Below are positions 7,830 to 16,500 of a stretch of 64,000 bases of DNA, in pieces. The translations under genes were made by a program, and so were the position numbers. This DNA is from Ectobacillus funiculus. Lineage in GTDB: Bacteria > Bacillota > Bacilli > Bacillales > Bacillaceae_G. The notes under the pieces are model-generated. The model searched no databases. It was not told the origin of the DNA and saw only the letters and a program-made list of their open reading frames with translations. Location of the stretch: NCBI RefSeq assembly GCF_042429435.1, contig NZ_JBHMAF010000108.1; one strand, written 5' to 3'. Position 1 is the first letter of the stretch. Each line of letters starts with the position of its first letter.

Positions 7830-8513
7830 ATGAAGGTATCTTATCACGGTCATTCTGTCGTCAAAATTGAAACAAATGATTTTACAATTCTCATTGACCC
7901 GTTTTTAACAGGAAATCCACAGACAGACTTGAAGCCCGATGAGGTAAAAGCTGATGCTATTTTACTTACGCATGGTCATGGGGACCACGTTGGCGACACA
8001 GTGGCGATTGCAAAACAGAATAATGCTTTGGTTGTAGCAACTGCCGAATTGGCAGCATTGTTGGGATGGCAGGGAGTAAAAACTCACAGCATGCATATCG
8101 GGGGCTTGCGTGAATTTGACTTCGGGATGGTAAAGCTTACACAAGCGTTTCACGGCTCTGCTTACATAGATGAGCAAACAAAGACAATTACCTATACAGG
8201 CATGCCAGCTGGCATTTTGTTTACGGCAGAAGGAAAAACGATTTATCACGCAGGAGATACAGCGCTGTTTTCGGACATGAAGCTGCTTGGCTCCCGTCAT
8301 TCCATTGACGTAGCATTTTTGCCGATTGGTGATAATTTTACAATGGGGCCTGAGGATGCAGCGCTTGCAGCCCAATGGCTTGGTGCAAAAGTTGTCGTGC
8401 CGATGCACTATAATACATTCCCGCCGATTCAGCAGGACCCGCATCACTTTGTGGAAATGCTGCAAGGCAGCGTTGGGAAAGTATTACAGCCGGGGGAAGC
8501 AATTGAATTGTAG
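7830..8513 (+). CDS. ytkL: Metal-dependent hydrolase, UPF0173 (beta-lactamase fold)
   Basis: A 227-residue metallo-beta-lactamase-fold protein of the UPF0173 group. The metal-binding signature THGHGDHVGD (about residues 50-59) is intact, with further ligands in YHAGDTALF and PMHYNTFP. The substrate is not known for the family. I chose the ATG at 7830 because AAGGAGG sits 7 bases before it and the protein then starts MKVSYHGHSVVKIE, as family members do; the frame is open further upstream but lacks a ribosome site. It is divergent from the M24 peptidase gene. Confidence 0.9.
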   Translation: MKVSYHGHSVVKIETNDFTILIDPFLTGNPQTDLKPDEVKADAILLTHGHGDHVGDTVAIAKQNNALVVATAELAALLGWQGVKTHSMHIGGLREFDFGMVKLTQAFHGSAYIDEQTKTITYTGMPAGILFTAEGKTIYHAGDTALFSDMKLLGSRHSIDVAFLPIGDNFTMGPEDAALAAQWLGAKVVVPMHYNTFPPIQQDPHHFVEMLQGSVGKVLQPGEAIEL

Positions 8514-8555
8514 AACAAAGGAAAGAGGTACCTAGAGGTGGGGCGCTTCTTTTTT

Positions 8556-8644
8556 ACATTGTAGGAAAGTATAAATTTCCAGCCGGAAGCCAATTCGACA
8601 TAGGAGGAAATTTTAGGAATACAGTATCAGTGCAACTACGCCTC
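8556..8644 (+). repeat. 134-bp dispersed repeat, 5' two thirds
   Basis: The copy runs from ACATTGTAGGAAAG to CAACTACGCCTC and then stops; the terminator-like 3' hairpin is missing. It follows a T-run shortly after ytkL. Confidence 0.85.
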
Positions 8645-8713
8645 CTTTTAATGTGTTATAAAAAAATGAATACAGCTCTCCTTACTTCCAGTGTAACAGT
8701 ATTCATTTTGTAG

Positions 8714-8719
8714 TATAAT
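8714..8719 (+). promoter_or_regulatory. -10 element upstream of ytoI
   Basis: A TATAAT lies 40 bases before the TTG start. No clear -35 hexamer is at the right distance, so only the -10 is noted. Confidence 0.35.
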
Positions 8720-8758
8720 TGTTATTATAACGCTGGAAGGAAAGTATGGTGAAGCTGC

Positions 8759-10072
8759 TTGGCTACGAAACACAATCAGATTTTAGAGCATATTAATAGC
8801 TTGCCGGTAGGGCACAAAATCTCGGTGCGGCAAATTGCAAAGGACTTGAATGTAAGTGAAGGGACGGCATACCGAGCAATTAAGGATGCAGAGAATAAAG
8901 GTTATGTAAGCACGATCGAACGTGTTGGAACGATCCGGATTGAGAAAAAGAAAAAGGAAAACATTGAAAGACTGACATATGCCGAGGTTATTAACATTGT
9001 AGACGGACAAGTTCTTGGTGGCCGGGAAGGCTTACATAAGACTTTAAATAAATTTGTAATCGGTGCGATGAAGCTTGAAGCTATGATGAGATACACGGAT
9101 GCAGGAAACCTGCTGATTGTCGGAAACCGCACGCAGGCACATCAGCTTGCGTTAGAAGCCGGGGCAGCCGTGCTGATTACAGGCGGATTTGATACAGAGG
9201 ATCATGTGAAAAAATTAGCAGATGAATTGAAGCTGCCGATTATTTCAAGCAGCTATGATACCTTTACGGTTGCAACACTTATTAACCGTGCGATTTATGA
9301 CCAGCTGATCAAAAAAGAAATTGTGCTTGTAGAGGATATCTTAACGCCAATCGAAAAAACCATTTCATTTAGACCGACAGATTTAGTTGCAAAGTGGCAT
9401 GAATATAGTCAAGAAACGCTCCATGGTCGTTATCCGATTATCGACGAGAATTTAAAGGTGCTCGGAATTATTACGGCAAAGGACATTATCGGAGTACCGA
9501 TTGAAACACCTGTAGAAAAGGTAATGACAAAAAATCCAATTACGGTAAATGGCAAGGTATCTGTTGCTTCGGCAGCACGGATGATGGTGTGGGAAGGCAT
9601 TGAACTTCTCCCGGTTGTTGATGAGCAGAACAGACTGCAGGGGATTCTAAGCCGGCAGGACGTTTTGCAGGCGCTGCAGATGATTCAACGTCAGCCGCAG
9701 GTCGGGGAGACCATCGAGGACATTGTGACTAATCAATTTATCGATACAAAGGAAACGAAGAACGAGAATATGTACCGCTTTTCTGTTACACCGCAAATGA
9801 CAAACTCTATTGGAACCTTATCATATGGTGTATTTACGACGATCGTGACAGAGGCGACGAATCGGGTGCTGCGCGTACATAAAAAGGGAGATCTTGTCGT
9901 AGAAAACTTAACAATTTACTTTGTTAAGCCAGTGCAAATTGATACGATTATTGAAGTGCATCCAAAGGTGATGGAAGTTGGAAGAAAGTTCGGAAAAGTA
10001 GATGTAGAGGTGTATCAGGAAGGGGCGGTTGTCGGAAAAGCACTTTTAATGGTGCAGCTAATCGACCGCTAG
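8759..10072 (+). CDS. ytoI: HTH / DRTGG / CBS / hotdog-domain protein YtoI
   Basis: A 437-residue multidomain protein. Residues 1-65 form a winged helix (VRQIAKDLNVSEGTAYRAIKDA). Residues about 70-185 form a DRTGG-type domain. Residues about 190-310 form a CBS pair (VEKVMTKNPITVNGKVSVAS marks the second CBS). The last 120 residues form a hotdog/thioesterase-like domain. It probably acts as a nucleotide-sensing transcription regulator, but no target is established. The start is TTG with GGTG and GGAAGG upstream; the nearby ATG is out of frame. The B. subtilis neighbours ytpI and nrnA follow here too. Confidence 0.88.
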   Translation: MATKHNQILEHINSLPVGHKISVRQIAKDLNVSEGTAYRAIKDAENKGYVSTIERVGTIRIEKKKKENIERLTYAEVINIVDGQVLGGREGLHKTLNKFVIGAMKLEAMMRYTDAGNLLIVGNRTQAHQLALEAGAAVLITGGFDTEDHVKKLADELKLPIISSSYDTFTVATLINRAIYDQLIKKEIVLVEDILTPIEKTISFRPTDLVAKWHEYSQETLHGRYPIIDENLKVLGIITAKDIIGVPIETPVEKVMTKNPITVNGKVSVASAARMMVWEGIELLPVVDEQNRLQGILSRQDVLQALQMIQRQPQVGETIEDIVTNQFIDTKETKNENMYRFSVTPQMTNSIGTLSYGVFTTIVTEATNRVLRVHKKGDLVVENLTIYFVKPVQIDTIIEVHPKVMEVGRKFGKVDVEVYQEGAVVGKALLMVQLIDR

Positions 10073-10113
10073 TAAAATAGAGTTTCATTTTAGCTCTATG
10101 CCCGTTATTTTTT

Positions 10114-10247
10114 ACACTGTAAGAAAGTATAAATTTCCAGCTGGAAGCCAATTCGACGTAGTCGGAAATTTTAGGAATACAGTATAAGTAGGGCTACGCC
10201 TCTGTCTTCGCCCAGGAGCAGGGCTCGCCAATCGGCGAGTTTTCTTT
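10114..10247 (+). repeat. 134-bp dispersed repeat, full reference copy
   Basis: This is the cleanest copy and the one I use as reference. It has the arms ACTGTA...TACAGT and AAATTTCC...GGAAATTT in the 5' half, then CTACGCCTCTGTCTTCGCCC, then GCCC...GGGC, and finally CTCGCCAATCGGCGAG with TTTTCTTT. It follows a T-run behind ytoI in the same direction. Confidence 0.92.
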
Positions 10248-10314
10248 AGAAGATTTGTGCCGTATGATACAAAGAAAGGAAAAAGCTATCCATGGGCAGA
10301 TAGCTTTATCTCTG

Positions 10315-10623
10315 TTAACTTAGTTTTTCAGCTTCTTCTATAGCAAGAGGAAGAAAATGTTTGTATTGGCGAAAGCCGCTATAGGCACTTGCGCCTCCTA
10401 TCAGGATAAACAATACTCCTACAATGATGCTTACTGTAGAGAGGTGGACAAAAAATTGATTTAATCCGAACAACGTAACAAATAGTCCAAGTGCCATGCT
10501 TGATTTTCCAGAAAGCCATCTCTTCTCCATTGGTCGGTGTGTACGAAAATACTTGGTTTTGTAAAACAGGTAAAACATAAATGAAACGACGATGAAAACA
10601 GCTAATATAGGCATGACCCACAA
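10315..10623 (-). CDS. ytpI: YtpI-like membrane protein
   Basis: A 102-residue protein with three likely membrane helices: residues 3-22 (MPILAVFIVVSFMFYLFY), 43-62 (SSMALGLFVTLFGLNQFF) and 66-86 (VSIIVGVLFILIGGASAY), with a basic loop between the first two. It ends in the ...PLAIEEAEKLS tail I associate with YtpI. Its place between ytoI and nrnA is the same as in B. subtilis, which supports the name. No function is known. It is on the minus strand, divergent from nrnA, with GGAGGG before the ATG. Confidence 0.75.
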   Translation of the reverse strand: MWVMPILAVFIVVSFMFYLFYKTKYFRTHRPMEKRWLSGKSSMALGLFVTLFGLNQFFVHLSTVSIIVGVLFILIGGASAYSGFRQYKHFLPLAIEEAEKLS

Positions 10624-10734
10624 CCCTCCAGTTAATATGCATTTATTTTATTTTAGCTGAATTTTCCTGTTGCTTGAAGTGTTTTCGTGTATGATAAGAG
10701 CAGGAGCTGCGAAGAAAAGGAGATTTATAAAACT

Positions 10735-11670
10735 ATGAAAGAACAAATTTTAGAGGCTATTAAGCAATTTGATACGATTATTATCCATCGTCATATTCGT
10801 CCAGATCCGGATGCATTAGGATCACAGTGCGGACTTGGTACCATGCTGCAAGCATCGTTCCCGGAGAAAAACATCTATATGACCGGGGCGAATGAACCAA
10901 CACTTTCTTATATGCGTATCATGGATAATGTAGATGACAGTACATATGAAAATGCATTGGTTATTGTATGTGATACAGCCAACGAGGATCGCATTTGTGA
11001 CCAACGTTATAAAAATGGAAAAATGTTAATTAAAATTGACCATCATCCGAATGCAACGCCGTACGGAGATTTGTTGTGGGTTGATACGACGGCAAGCTCA
11101 TGCAGCGAGATGATTTATGAGTTTTATTTATACGGACAAGACAAAGGCCTTGTGTTAACAGAGGAATCAGCACGCCTTATCTTTGGCGGTATTGTTGGTG
11201 ATACAGGCCGCTTCTTATTCCGCAACACGTCGCCTAAAACATTTGAATATGCGGCGCAGCTTGTGGCAATGGGCATTGATTTTCCAGAACTGTATAATGA
11301 AATGTACAAGACGAGCGTTAGTCTGTCGCGTTTAAATGGCTATATTTTGCAAAATTTTGAGCTCACGGAGGAAGGGGCATCCTATATTAAAATTTCCCGT
11401 GAGACGATGGAGAAGTTTGGCGTTACAACAGCGGAGGCTTCATCGGTCGTTGGAACACTTGGAAGCATCGCGGGTATACGTGCATGGGTCTTGTTCCTTG
11501 AGGAGAAGGAATCCATTCGTGTTCGTCTTCGTTCCAAGGGTCTTGTGATCAATAAGCTAGCGGCTCAATATAATGGCGGAGGGCATCCGTTAGCATCTGG
11601 TGCAACAGTCCATTCATGGGAGGAAGCAGATGCGCTTATTGAAGATTTACGCGCACTTTGCAGACAATAA
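10735..11670 (+). CDS. nrnA: Bifunctional oligoribonuclease / pAp phosphatase NrnA
   Basis: A DHH-DHHA1 phosphoesterase that degrades nanoRNAs and dephosphorylates 3'-phosphoadenosine 5'-phosphate. The 311-residue length is typical. The motifs are HRHIRPDPDALGS (motif I), VCDTANEDRI (II), KIDHHPN (III, DHH), GIVGDTGRF (IV) and the substrate loop NGGGHPLASGA near the C-terminus. The ATG at 10735 has AAAAGGAG upstream and gives MKEQILEAIKQFDTIIIHRH; the open frame extends 16 codons further up without support. It is alone on the plus strand between ytpI and ytrI. Confidence 0.93.
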   Translation: MKEQILEAIKQFDTIIIHRHIRPDPDALGSQCGLGTMLQASFPEKNIYMTGANEPTLSYMRIMDNVDDSTYENALVIVCDTANEDRICDQRYKNGKMLIKIDHHPNATPYGDLLWVDTTASSCSEMIYEFYLYGQDKGLVLTEESARLIFGGIVGDTGRFLFRNTSPKTFEYAAQLVAMGIDFPELYNEMYKTSVSLSRLNGYILQNFELTEEGASYIKISRETMEKFGVTTAEASSVVGTLGSIAGIRAWVLFLEEKESIRVRLRSKGLVINKLAAQYNGGGHPLASGATVHSWEEADALIEDLRALCRQ

Positions 11671-11680
11671 TAGAGGATTT

Positions 11681-11956
11681 TTTATAGAAAACTTGCTGAT
11701 TGGCGAGCCGGTAGGCGAAGACAGAAGCGTAGTTGCCCTTATCCTTACACTGTACTCCTAACATTTCCGCCTGTGCAGAATGACTTCTATATATGTTGAA
11801 CTAAATATTTTCCCATAACCCCATCGCAGCACAAAGTCATACAGAATACGTTGCCCTACAAAGGCAATTTGAATGATGATTTAGTAACTGAATTAAGAAG
11901 GAGAAAGAATTAAATTCAACTTATATAGCTGAAAATTTATAATTTCTTACAGTGCG
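11681..11956 (-). repeat. 134-bp dispersed repeat, minus strand, split by an insert
   Basis: On the minus strand the copy starts with CACTGTAAGAAATTATAAATTTTCAGCTA (in two parts of the alignment at 11928-11956), is broken by a 136-bp insert, and resumes at about 11788 down to 11681 through CTGTCTTCGCC and GGCTCGCCAATC. It is the only minus-strand copy, and on that strand it directly follows the ytrI terminator. Confidence 0.85.
11790..11925. mobile_element. MITE-like insert with TA target duplication
   Basis: A 136-bp AT-rich segment interrupts the repeat. Its ends are TATATGTTGAA and, inverted, TATAAGTTGAA; 15 of the first 19 bases match between the two ends. It is flanked on both sides by TA (11788-11789 and 11926-11927). 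Removing it plus one TA restores the repeat sequence CTTC-TA-GCTG. There is no coding capacity. The TA duplication is typical of IS630/Tc1-mariner-type elements; the source transposase is not in the window. Confidence 0.65.
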
Positions 11957-11999
11957 AAAAAGCCAATTACCCTGTGCGGTTGGGACAATTGGCTTTTTT
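11957..11999 (-). terminator. Bidirectional terminator between nrnA and ytrI
   Basis: AAAAAGCCAATT pairs with AATTGGCTTTTTT around a GC-containing loop. The minus-strand T-run makes it the terminator of ytrHI, and the plus strand also ends in T6. Confidence 0.8.
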
Positions 12000-12500
12000 C
12001 TATTTATCTGCAATTTTCAAGGAGATTTCCAATACCGTGTCGAAATAGATGGAGTCAACCTTGAATCTATATTGCCGCTCATCTCGCTCATATGTTTTGT
12101 TTTCAATTGCCTTTTTTAGAAGTGCTTTATTTTTTGCAACGCTTTGAATGTCCTGTGTAAGCAACTCCCGCAGGTCATTCCGTACAGCAGTGGTGAGTGT
12201 GTGAACAGCCAGACCGTCTAAATCATAGGCATCATGGTTGGTGATTGTAATTTTAATGTCTTGAATCGTTAAGATACGTTTATTTTGCTCATTCTGCTTT
12301 TTTTGGTCTTCGATCAGCAAGTGCTTGTCTTGCTCTAACGCTTGTATTTTCAGTTGTTGCTTTGCAATTGTGGATGTTTGTTCTTCATGATAAATTCCGT
12401 ACATATACAAAAAAATAATCCAGCTTAGTACGCCCCCAATCGCTGCTCCCGCAAAAAACATTTGCCATGCTCTCGTTTTATATAATGGAGGGATTCTCAT
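12000..12500 (-). CDS. ytrI: Sporulation membrane protein YtrI
   Basis: A 166-residue protein needed for normal sporulation in B. subtilis. It has one N-terminal membrane helix (about residues 13-34, MFFAGAAIGGVLSWIIFLYM), then a coiled-coil stretch (about 45-75, KQQLKIQALEQDKHLLIEDQ) and a globular end. I place the start at 12500, giving MRIPPLYKTRAWQ, because that ATG overlaps the ytrH stop as ATGA, a common coupling, and homologues start this way; an upstream in-frame ATG at 12521 lies inside ytrH. It is transcribed with ytrH. Confidence 0.85.
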   Translation of the reverse strand: MRIPPLYKTRAWQMFFAGAAIGGVLSWIIFLYMYGIYHEEQTSTIAKQQLKIQALEQDKHLLIEDQKKQNEQNKRILTIQDIKITITNHDAYDLDGLAVHTLTTAVRNDLRELLTQDIQSVAKNKALLKKAIENKTYERDERQYRFKVDSIYFDTVLEISLKIADK

Positions 12501-12832
12501 ACGTGCTCCTGTGTCAGCCATTTAATGATCGTAAGCCCAGTCTGCATACCGCCCATAGCAAACAAAATCAACAGCACCTGTTTGATGATATCTCTCGTCT
12601 CGCCCTGAAAAATACCGCGTTCAAAGCTGTAAAAGGTATCAAATGTTCCGCCGATTGCCGCCACGAGCGCCCAAATACGCAGGCTATCTGAGAATCGCTT
12701 AATCATAGTAAGCGGCGGTTCTCCCGCCAAAAATGATCCGAGGCCTCCAAGCAGTGATCCTCCGAGCATAACGCCAAAGGCAATGAAGTAACTTGTAATG
12801 AGCAGAGACAAAAATGTTTGCTTTACTTCCAA
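12497..12832 (-). CDS. ytrH: Sporulation protein YtrH
   Basis: A protein of about 111 residues with two or three membrane helices: residues 5-27 (LLITSYFIAFGVMLGGSLLG), 55-70 and 84-105. The segment RIWALVAAIGGTFDTFYSFE is the family's best-kept part. It is made in the mother cell during B. subtilis sporulation. I choose the TTG at 12832 because AAGGGGTGG precedes it by 6 bases and the length then fits homologues; a GTG three codons earlier and an ATG at 12952 are in frame but poorly supported. The frame runs into ytrI with an ATGA overlap. Confidence 0.78.
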   Translation of the reverse strand: MEVKQTFLSLLITSYFIAFGVMLGGSLLGGLGSFLAGEPPLTMIKRFSDSLRIWALVAAIGGTFDTFYSFERGIFQGETRDIIKQVLLILFAMGGMQTGLTIIKWLTQEHV

Positions 12833-13072
12833 GGCGACCACCCCTTTACAAGAAATCAGAATGTATTCGTTTGGTGTACATTGCTCTTTTGTAACAATAC
12901 CCGCTGTGACAAGTGCTTTCTGTGGGCTAGGAGCCTTCTCTTCTGAAAGCAAATCAATCTGTGTTTACTTCTCTATTGTCGGATGTATGCTAATACTTCC
13001 CCTGACAATAGGAACTGGTACACATTGCGTTTCGTGGTAAGGAACATACGGTATTCTTCAGGAATTATCCCT
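12833..13072. other. Intergenic region upstream of ytrH
   Basis: No gene is supported here. A minus-strand CATACATC at 12981-12988 resembles the -10 box of sigma-E promoters, which drive ytrH in B. subtilis, but I find no well-placed -35. The 8-bp inverted repeat CTATTGTC...GACAATAG brackets it. Confidence 0.3.
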
Positions 13073-13134
13073 GCTCTGTGTACGCTTTTATCTTCGCCCG
13101 GGGGGCAGGGCTCACCAGTTGGCGAGTTTTCTTT
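13073..13134 (+). repeat. 134-bp dispersed repeat, 3' fragment (array unit 1)
   Basis: Only the second half is recognisable: a diverged TCTGTGTACGCTTTTATCTT, then CGCCCGGGGGGCAGGGCTC, and ACCAGTTGGCGAGTTTTCTTT. It abuts the next unit directly. Confidence 0.75.
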
Positions 13135-13268
13135 ACACTGTAAGAAAGTATAAATGCCCAGCTGGAAGTTCATTCGACGTAGCGGGGAATTTTAGGAATC
13201 CAGTATAAGTAGGGCTACGCCTTTGTCTTCGCCCAAGAGCGGGGCTCACCAGTTGGCGAGTTTTCTTT
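13135..13268 (+). repeat. 134-bp dispersed repeat, full copy (array unit 2)
   Basis: Full copy, 134 bp. Its inner arm reads AAATGCCC with partner GGGGAATTT, so one stem pair has changed from T-A to C-G on both sides. Shares GTTCATTCG and AATCCAGTAT with unit 3. Confidence 0.92.
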
Positions 13269-13402
13269 ACACTGTAAGAAAGTATAAATGTCCAGCTGGA
13301 AGTTCATTCGACGTAGTGGGAAATTTTAGGAATCCAGTATAAGTAGGGCTACGCCTCTGTCTTTGCCCAAGAGCGAGGCTCGCCAGTCGGCGAGTTTTCT
13401 TT
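13269..13402 (+). repeat. 134-bp dispersed repeat, full copy (array unit 3)
   Basis: Full copy, 134 bp, head to tail with unit 2 and most like it of all copies. The 3' hairpin CTCGCCAGTCGGCGAG is perfect. Confidence 0.92.
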
Positions 13403-13439
13403 ACCACTATGTATATGGACAGTAGCTGGAGAGTATGTT

Positions 13440-13469
13440 TTGATTTCACAACAAACCATCAACTATAAT
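13440..13469 (+). promoter_or_regulatory. Sigma-A promoter of dnaE
   Basis: TTGATT and TATAAT are 18 bases apart, and the -10 lies about 38 bases before the dnaE start. It begins 37 bases after the repeat array. Confidence 0.7.
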
Positions 13470-13507
13470 GAAAGAATGTGAATATGTGAGGAAATGGGGT
13501 GCAGCAA

Positions 13508-16500
13508 GTGACATTCGTGCATTTGCAATGTCAAACTGTGTATAGCTTGTTGCAAAGCGCATGCAAAATCGAACCGCTTGTACGCCGTGCGAAGGAACTA
13601 GGATTTCAGGCACTTGCCATTACGGATCAAAACGTCATGTATGGTGTGATTCCGTTTTATAAAGCATGCAAGGCAGCGGGTATACATCCAATTATCGGGT
13701 TAACAGCCTCCGTATTGGAGGAAGGAGCATCTTCGTCATATCCGCTCGTATTGTTGGCTGAAACTGAGACGGGATATCAGAATTTACTTAAGATTTCAAG
13801 TACGATTATGACGAAAACTAAGGACGGGATTCCTAAGAAATGGCTCGCTCGTTACGCTGAAGGATTAATCGCTATTTCACCGGGGTTCAATGGAGAAGTG
13901 GAGCAGCTGCTGCTTCAGCAGGAGGATGAGCAGGCGCGGACAGTGATTGCCGACTATCTGGAGATGTTTTCGTCCTTTTATCTTAGTATACAAAATCACG
14001 GTTTACCTGAGGAAAGGTTGCTGCAAGCACGTCTGCTGCAGTTGAGTGAGGACATGCATGTGCCGCTTGTAGCAGCTAATGACGTTCATTATGTGGATAA
14101 AACAGATGCCTTTGTTCAAGATTGCTTGCTATGCATCGAGCATGGTGTAAAGGTAGAGGACACAAACAGGCCTCGTCTTAAGACGGAGGAATATGATTTA
14201 AAATCAGCAGAACAAATGGAGGGGTTATTTTCTTTTCTTCCAGAAGCGCTCGATCATACAGTGCAGATTGCACAGCGATGTCGCGTTGAAGTGACCTTTC
14301 ATGAGAGCCGTTTACCAGAGTTTCCAATCGATACGGGCGAAACGTCAGATGAGTTTTTGCGGCGCATTTGTGAGGAGGGGCTCCGTAAGCGCTATGAGCA
14401 TATAACGGATGTACATAGAGGGCGGCTGCAGCATGAGCTGCATGTTATTAGTCGCATGGGCTTTAGTGATTACTTTTTGATTGTCTGGGATTTTATGAAG
14501 TATGCACATAATCTGCGTATGTTAACGGGACCGGGCCGTGGGTCGGCTGCTGGCTCGCTTGTTGCGTATGTATTGGAAATCACAAATATTGATCCTATTC
14601 AATATAGGCTGTTATTTGAGAGATTTTTAAATCCAGAGCGTGTAACAATGCCTGATATTGATATTGATTTTCCTGATGTCCGCCGCGACGAAATTATTTC
14701 GTATGTTGCGCAGAAATATGGTCAGCTGCATGCAGCACAAATTATTACATTTGGTACGCTGGCTGCAAAGGCTGCAGTACGTGATATCGGGCGTGTGATG
14801 GGGCTGTCACAGCGCGAAATGGAGCAGTTTTCACGCCTTATTCCCTCGCGCGCCGGGATTACCTTGGAGCAGGCATATGAGGATTCCGCAGCTTTGCGGG
14901 AGTATACGGCAAGCAATCCAAGATACGAGCGTGTGTTTTCAGCTGCTAAGCGTGTAGAGGGAATGCCGCGGCATACATCTATCCATGCAGCAGGCGTGAT
15001 TTTAAGCGCTGCTCCGCTTACAAATAGTGTAGCAGTGCAGCAGGGGCATAATGATGTCTATATTACACAGTACCCTGCAGAGGTATTAGAAGAGCTTGGA
15101 TTACTTAAAATCGATTTTCTTGGCTTGCGTAATCTTACGATTTTAGAGAATATTTGCAGTCTTATTACTGAAACGAGCGGGGAAGTGGTTGATTTGCAGC
15201 GCCTGCCTCTTGATGATGAAGCAACCTTTTCGTTGCTTGGACAAGGAGATACGACAGGTGTGTTTCAGCTTGAATCATCAGGGATGCGCAATGTCTTGAA
15301 GGCGCTTCAGCCTACTGTATTCGAGGATATTGTCGCTGTCAATGCTCTGTATAGACCTGGACCAATGGAACAAATTCCTGCTTTTATTGAAGCGAAGCAC
15401 GGAAAGAGAACTGTGGAATACCCGCATCCGGACCTAGAGCCGATTTTGAAAAAAACATATGGCGTTGTAGTATATCAAGAGCAAATTATGGAAATTGCTT
15501 CTAAGATGGCAGGTTTTTCTCTTGGTGAAGCGGATTTGCTGCGCCGAGCAGTGAGCAAGAAAAAGCATGAGATTTTGGATCGAGAGAGGAAGCCGTTTGT
15601 AAGCGGCTGTTTAGATAAGGGTTATGACGAAGCGACGGCCCAGGCTGTATATGATTTAATTGTCCGTTTCGCTAATTATGGCTTTAATAGAAGTCATGCT
15701 GTCGCCTATAGTATGATTGCCTATCAGCTTGCGTATTTAAAAGCGAATTACCCCATTGCCTTTATGGCAGCCCTTTTAACAAGCGCAATCGGCAATGAAG
15801 AACGCATGATGCAGTATGTACGTGAGGCAAAGCGAAAGAATGTACAAATTTTTCCTCCTTCTATTCAAACTAGTGATTACCGATTTTACCCGGAGGAAGA
15901 GGGAATTCGATATAGCCTGCTTGGCATTCGCGGTATCGGCAGCGCAACAGTAAGAGATATTTTGCAGGAGCGGCGCAAAGGGGCATTTACAGATTTGTTT
16001 CAACTCTGCGTCCGTTTGCCGTCGCGAACAGCAAATCGAAAGCATCTAGAATTGCTGATTGGAGCAGGCTGCTTTGACTGTTTTGGAGTAGAACGGGCTT
16101 CCTTGCTTGCAAGCCTAGATACGGCATTAGAATATGCCGCACTTGTTAGACCGGATGATGCAAACCAAGCTGAGATGTTTTTGGATGAGGATCTTGTACC
16201 GAAACCGTCGTATGCAGAAGCACCCCCGATGCAATTTGCGGCACGGCTTCGCTTAGAAAAAGAAACGCTAGGTTTATATGTATCTGGTTATCCGACGCAG
16301 GAATATGAATCCTTTATACAGGAGTTGCAAATTCCGACACTTTCGGAGGCAGTTCAAAGCCAAAGTAAAAGTATTCGTTCGATTGTATTTATAGTAGAGG
16401 TGAAAGTAATTCGGACAAAAGCAATGCAAAATATGGCCTTTTTGACTATCTGTGATAAAGAGGAAGAATGGGAGGCAGTCGTATTTCCAGATACGTATGC

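Noticed and set aside
10076..10112. Terminator after ytoI
   Set aside because: A 6-bp stem (ATAGAG/CTCTAT) separated from the T-run by 8 bases is too weak to call with confidence.
13073..13402. CRISPR array
   Set aside because: The units are 134 bp, directly joined, with no spacers, and no cas genes are near.
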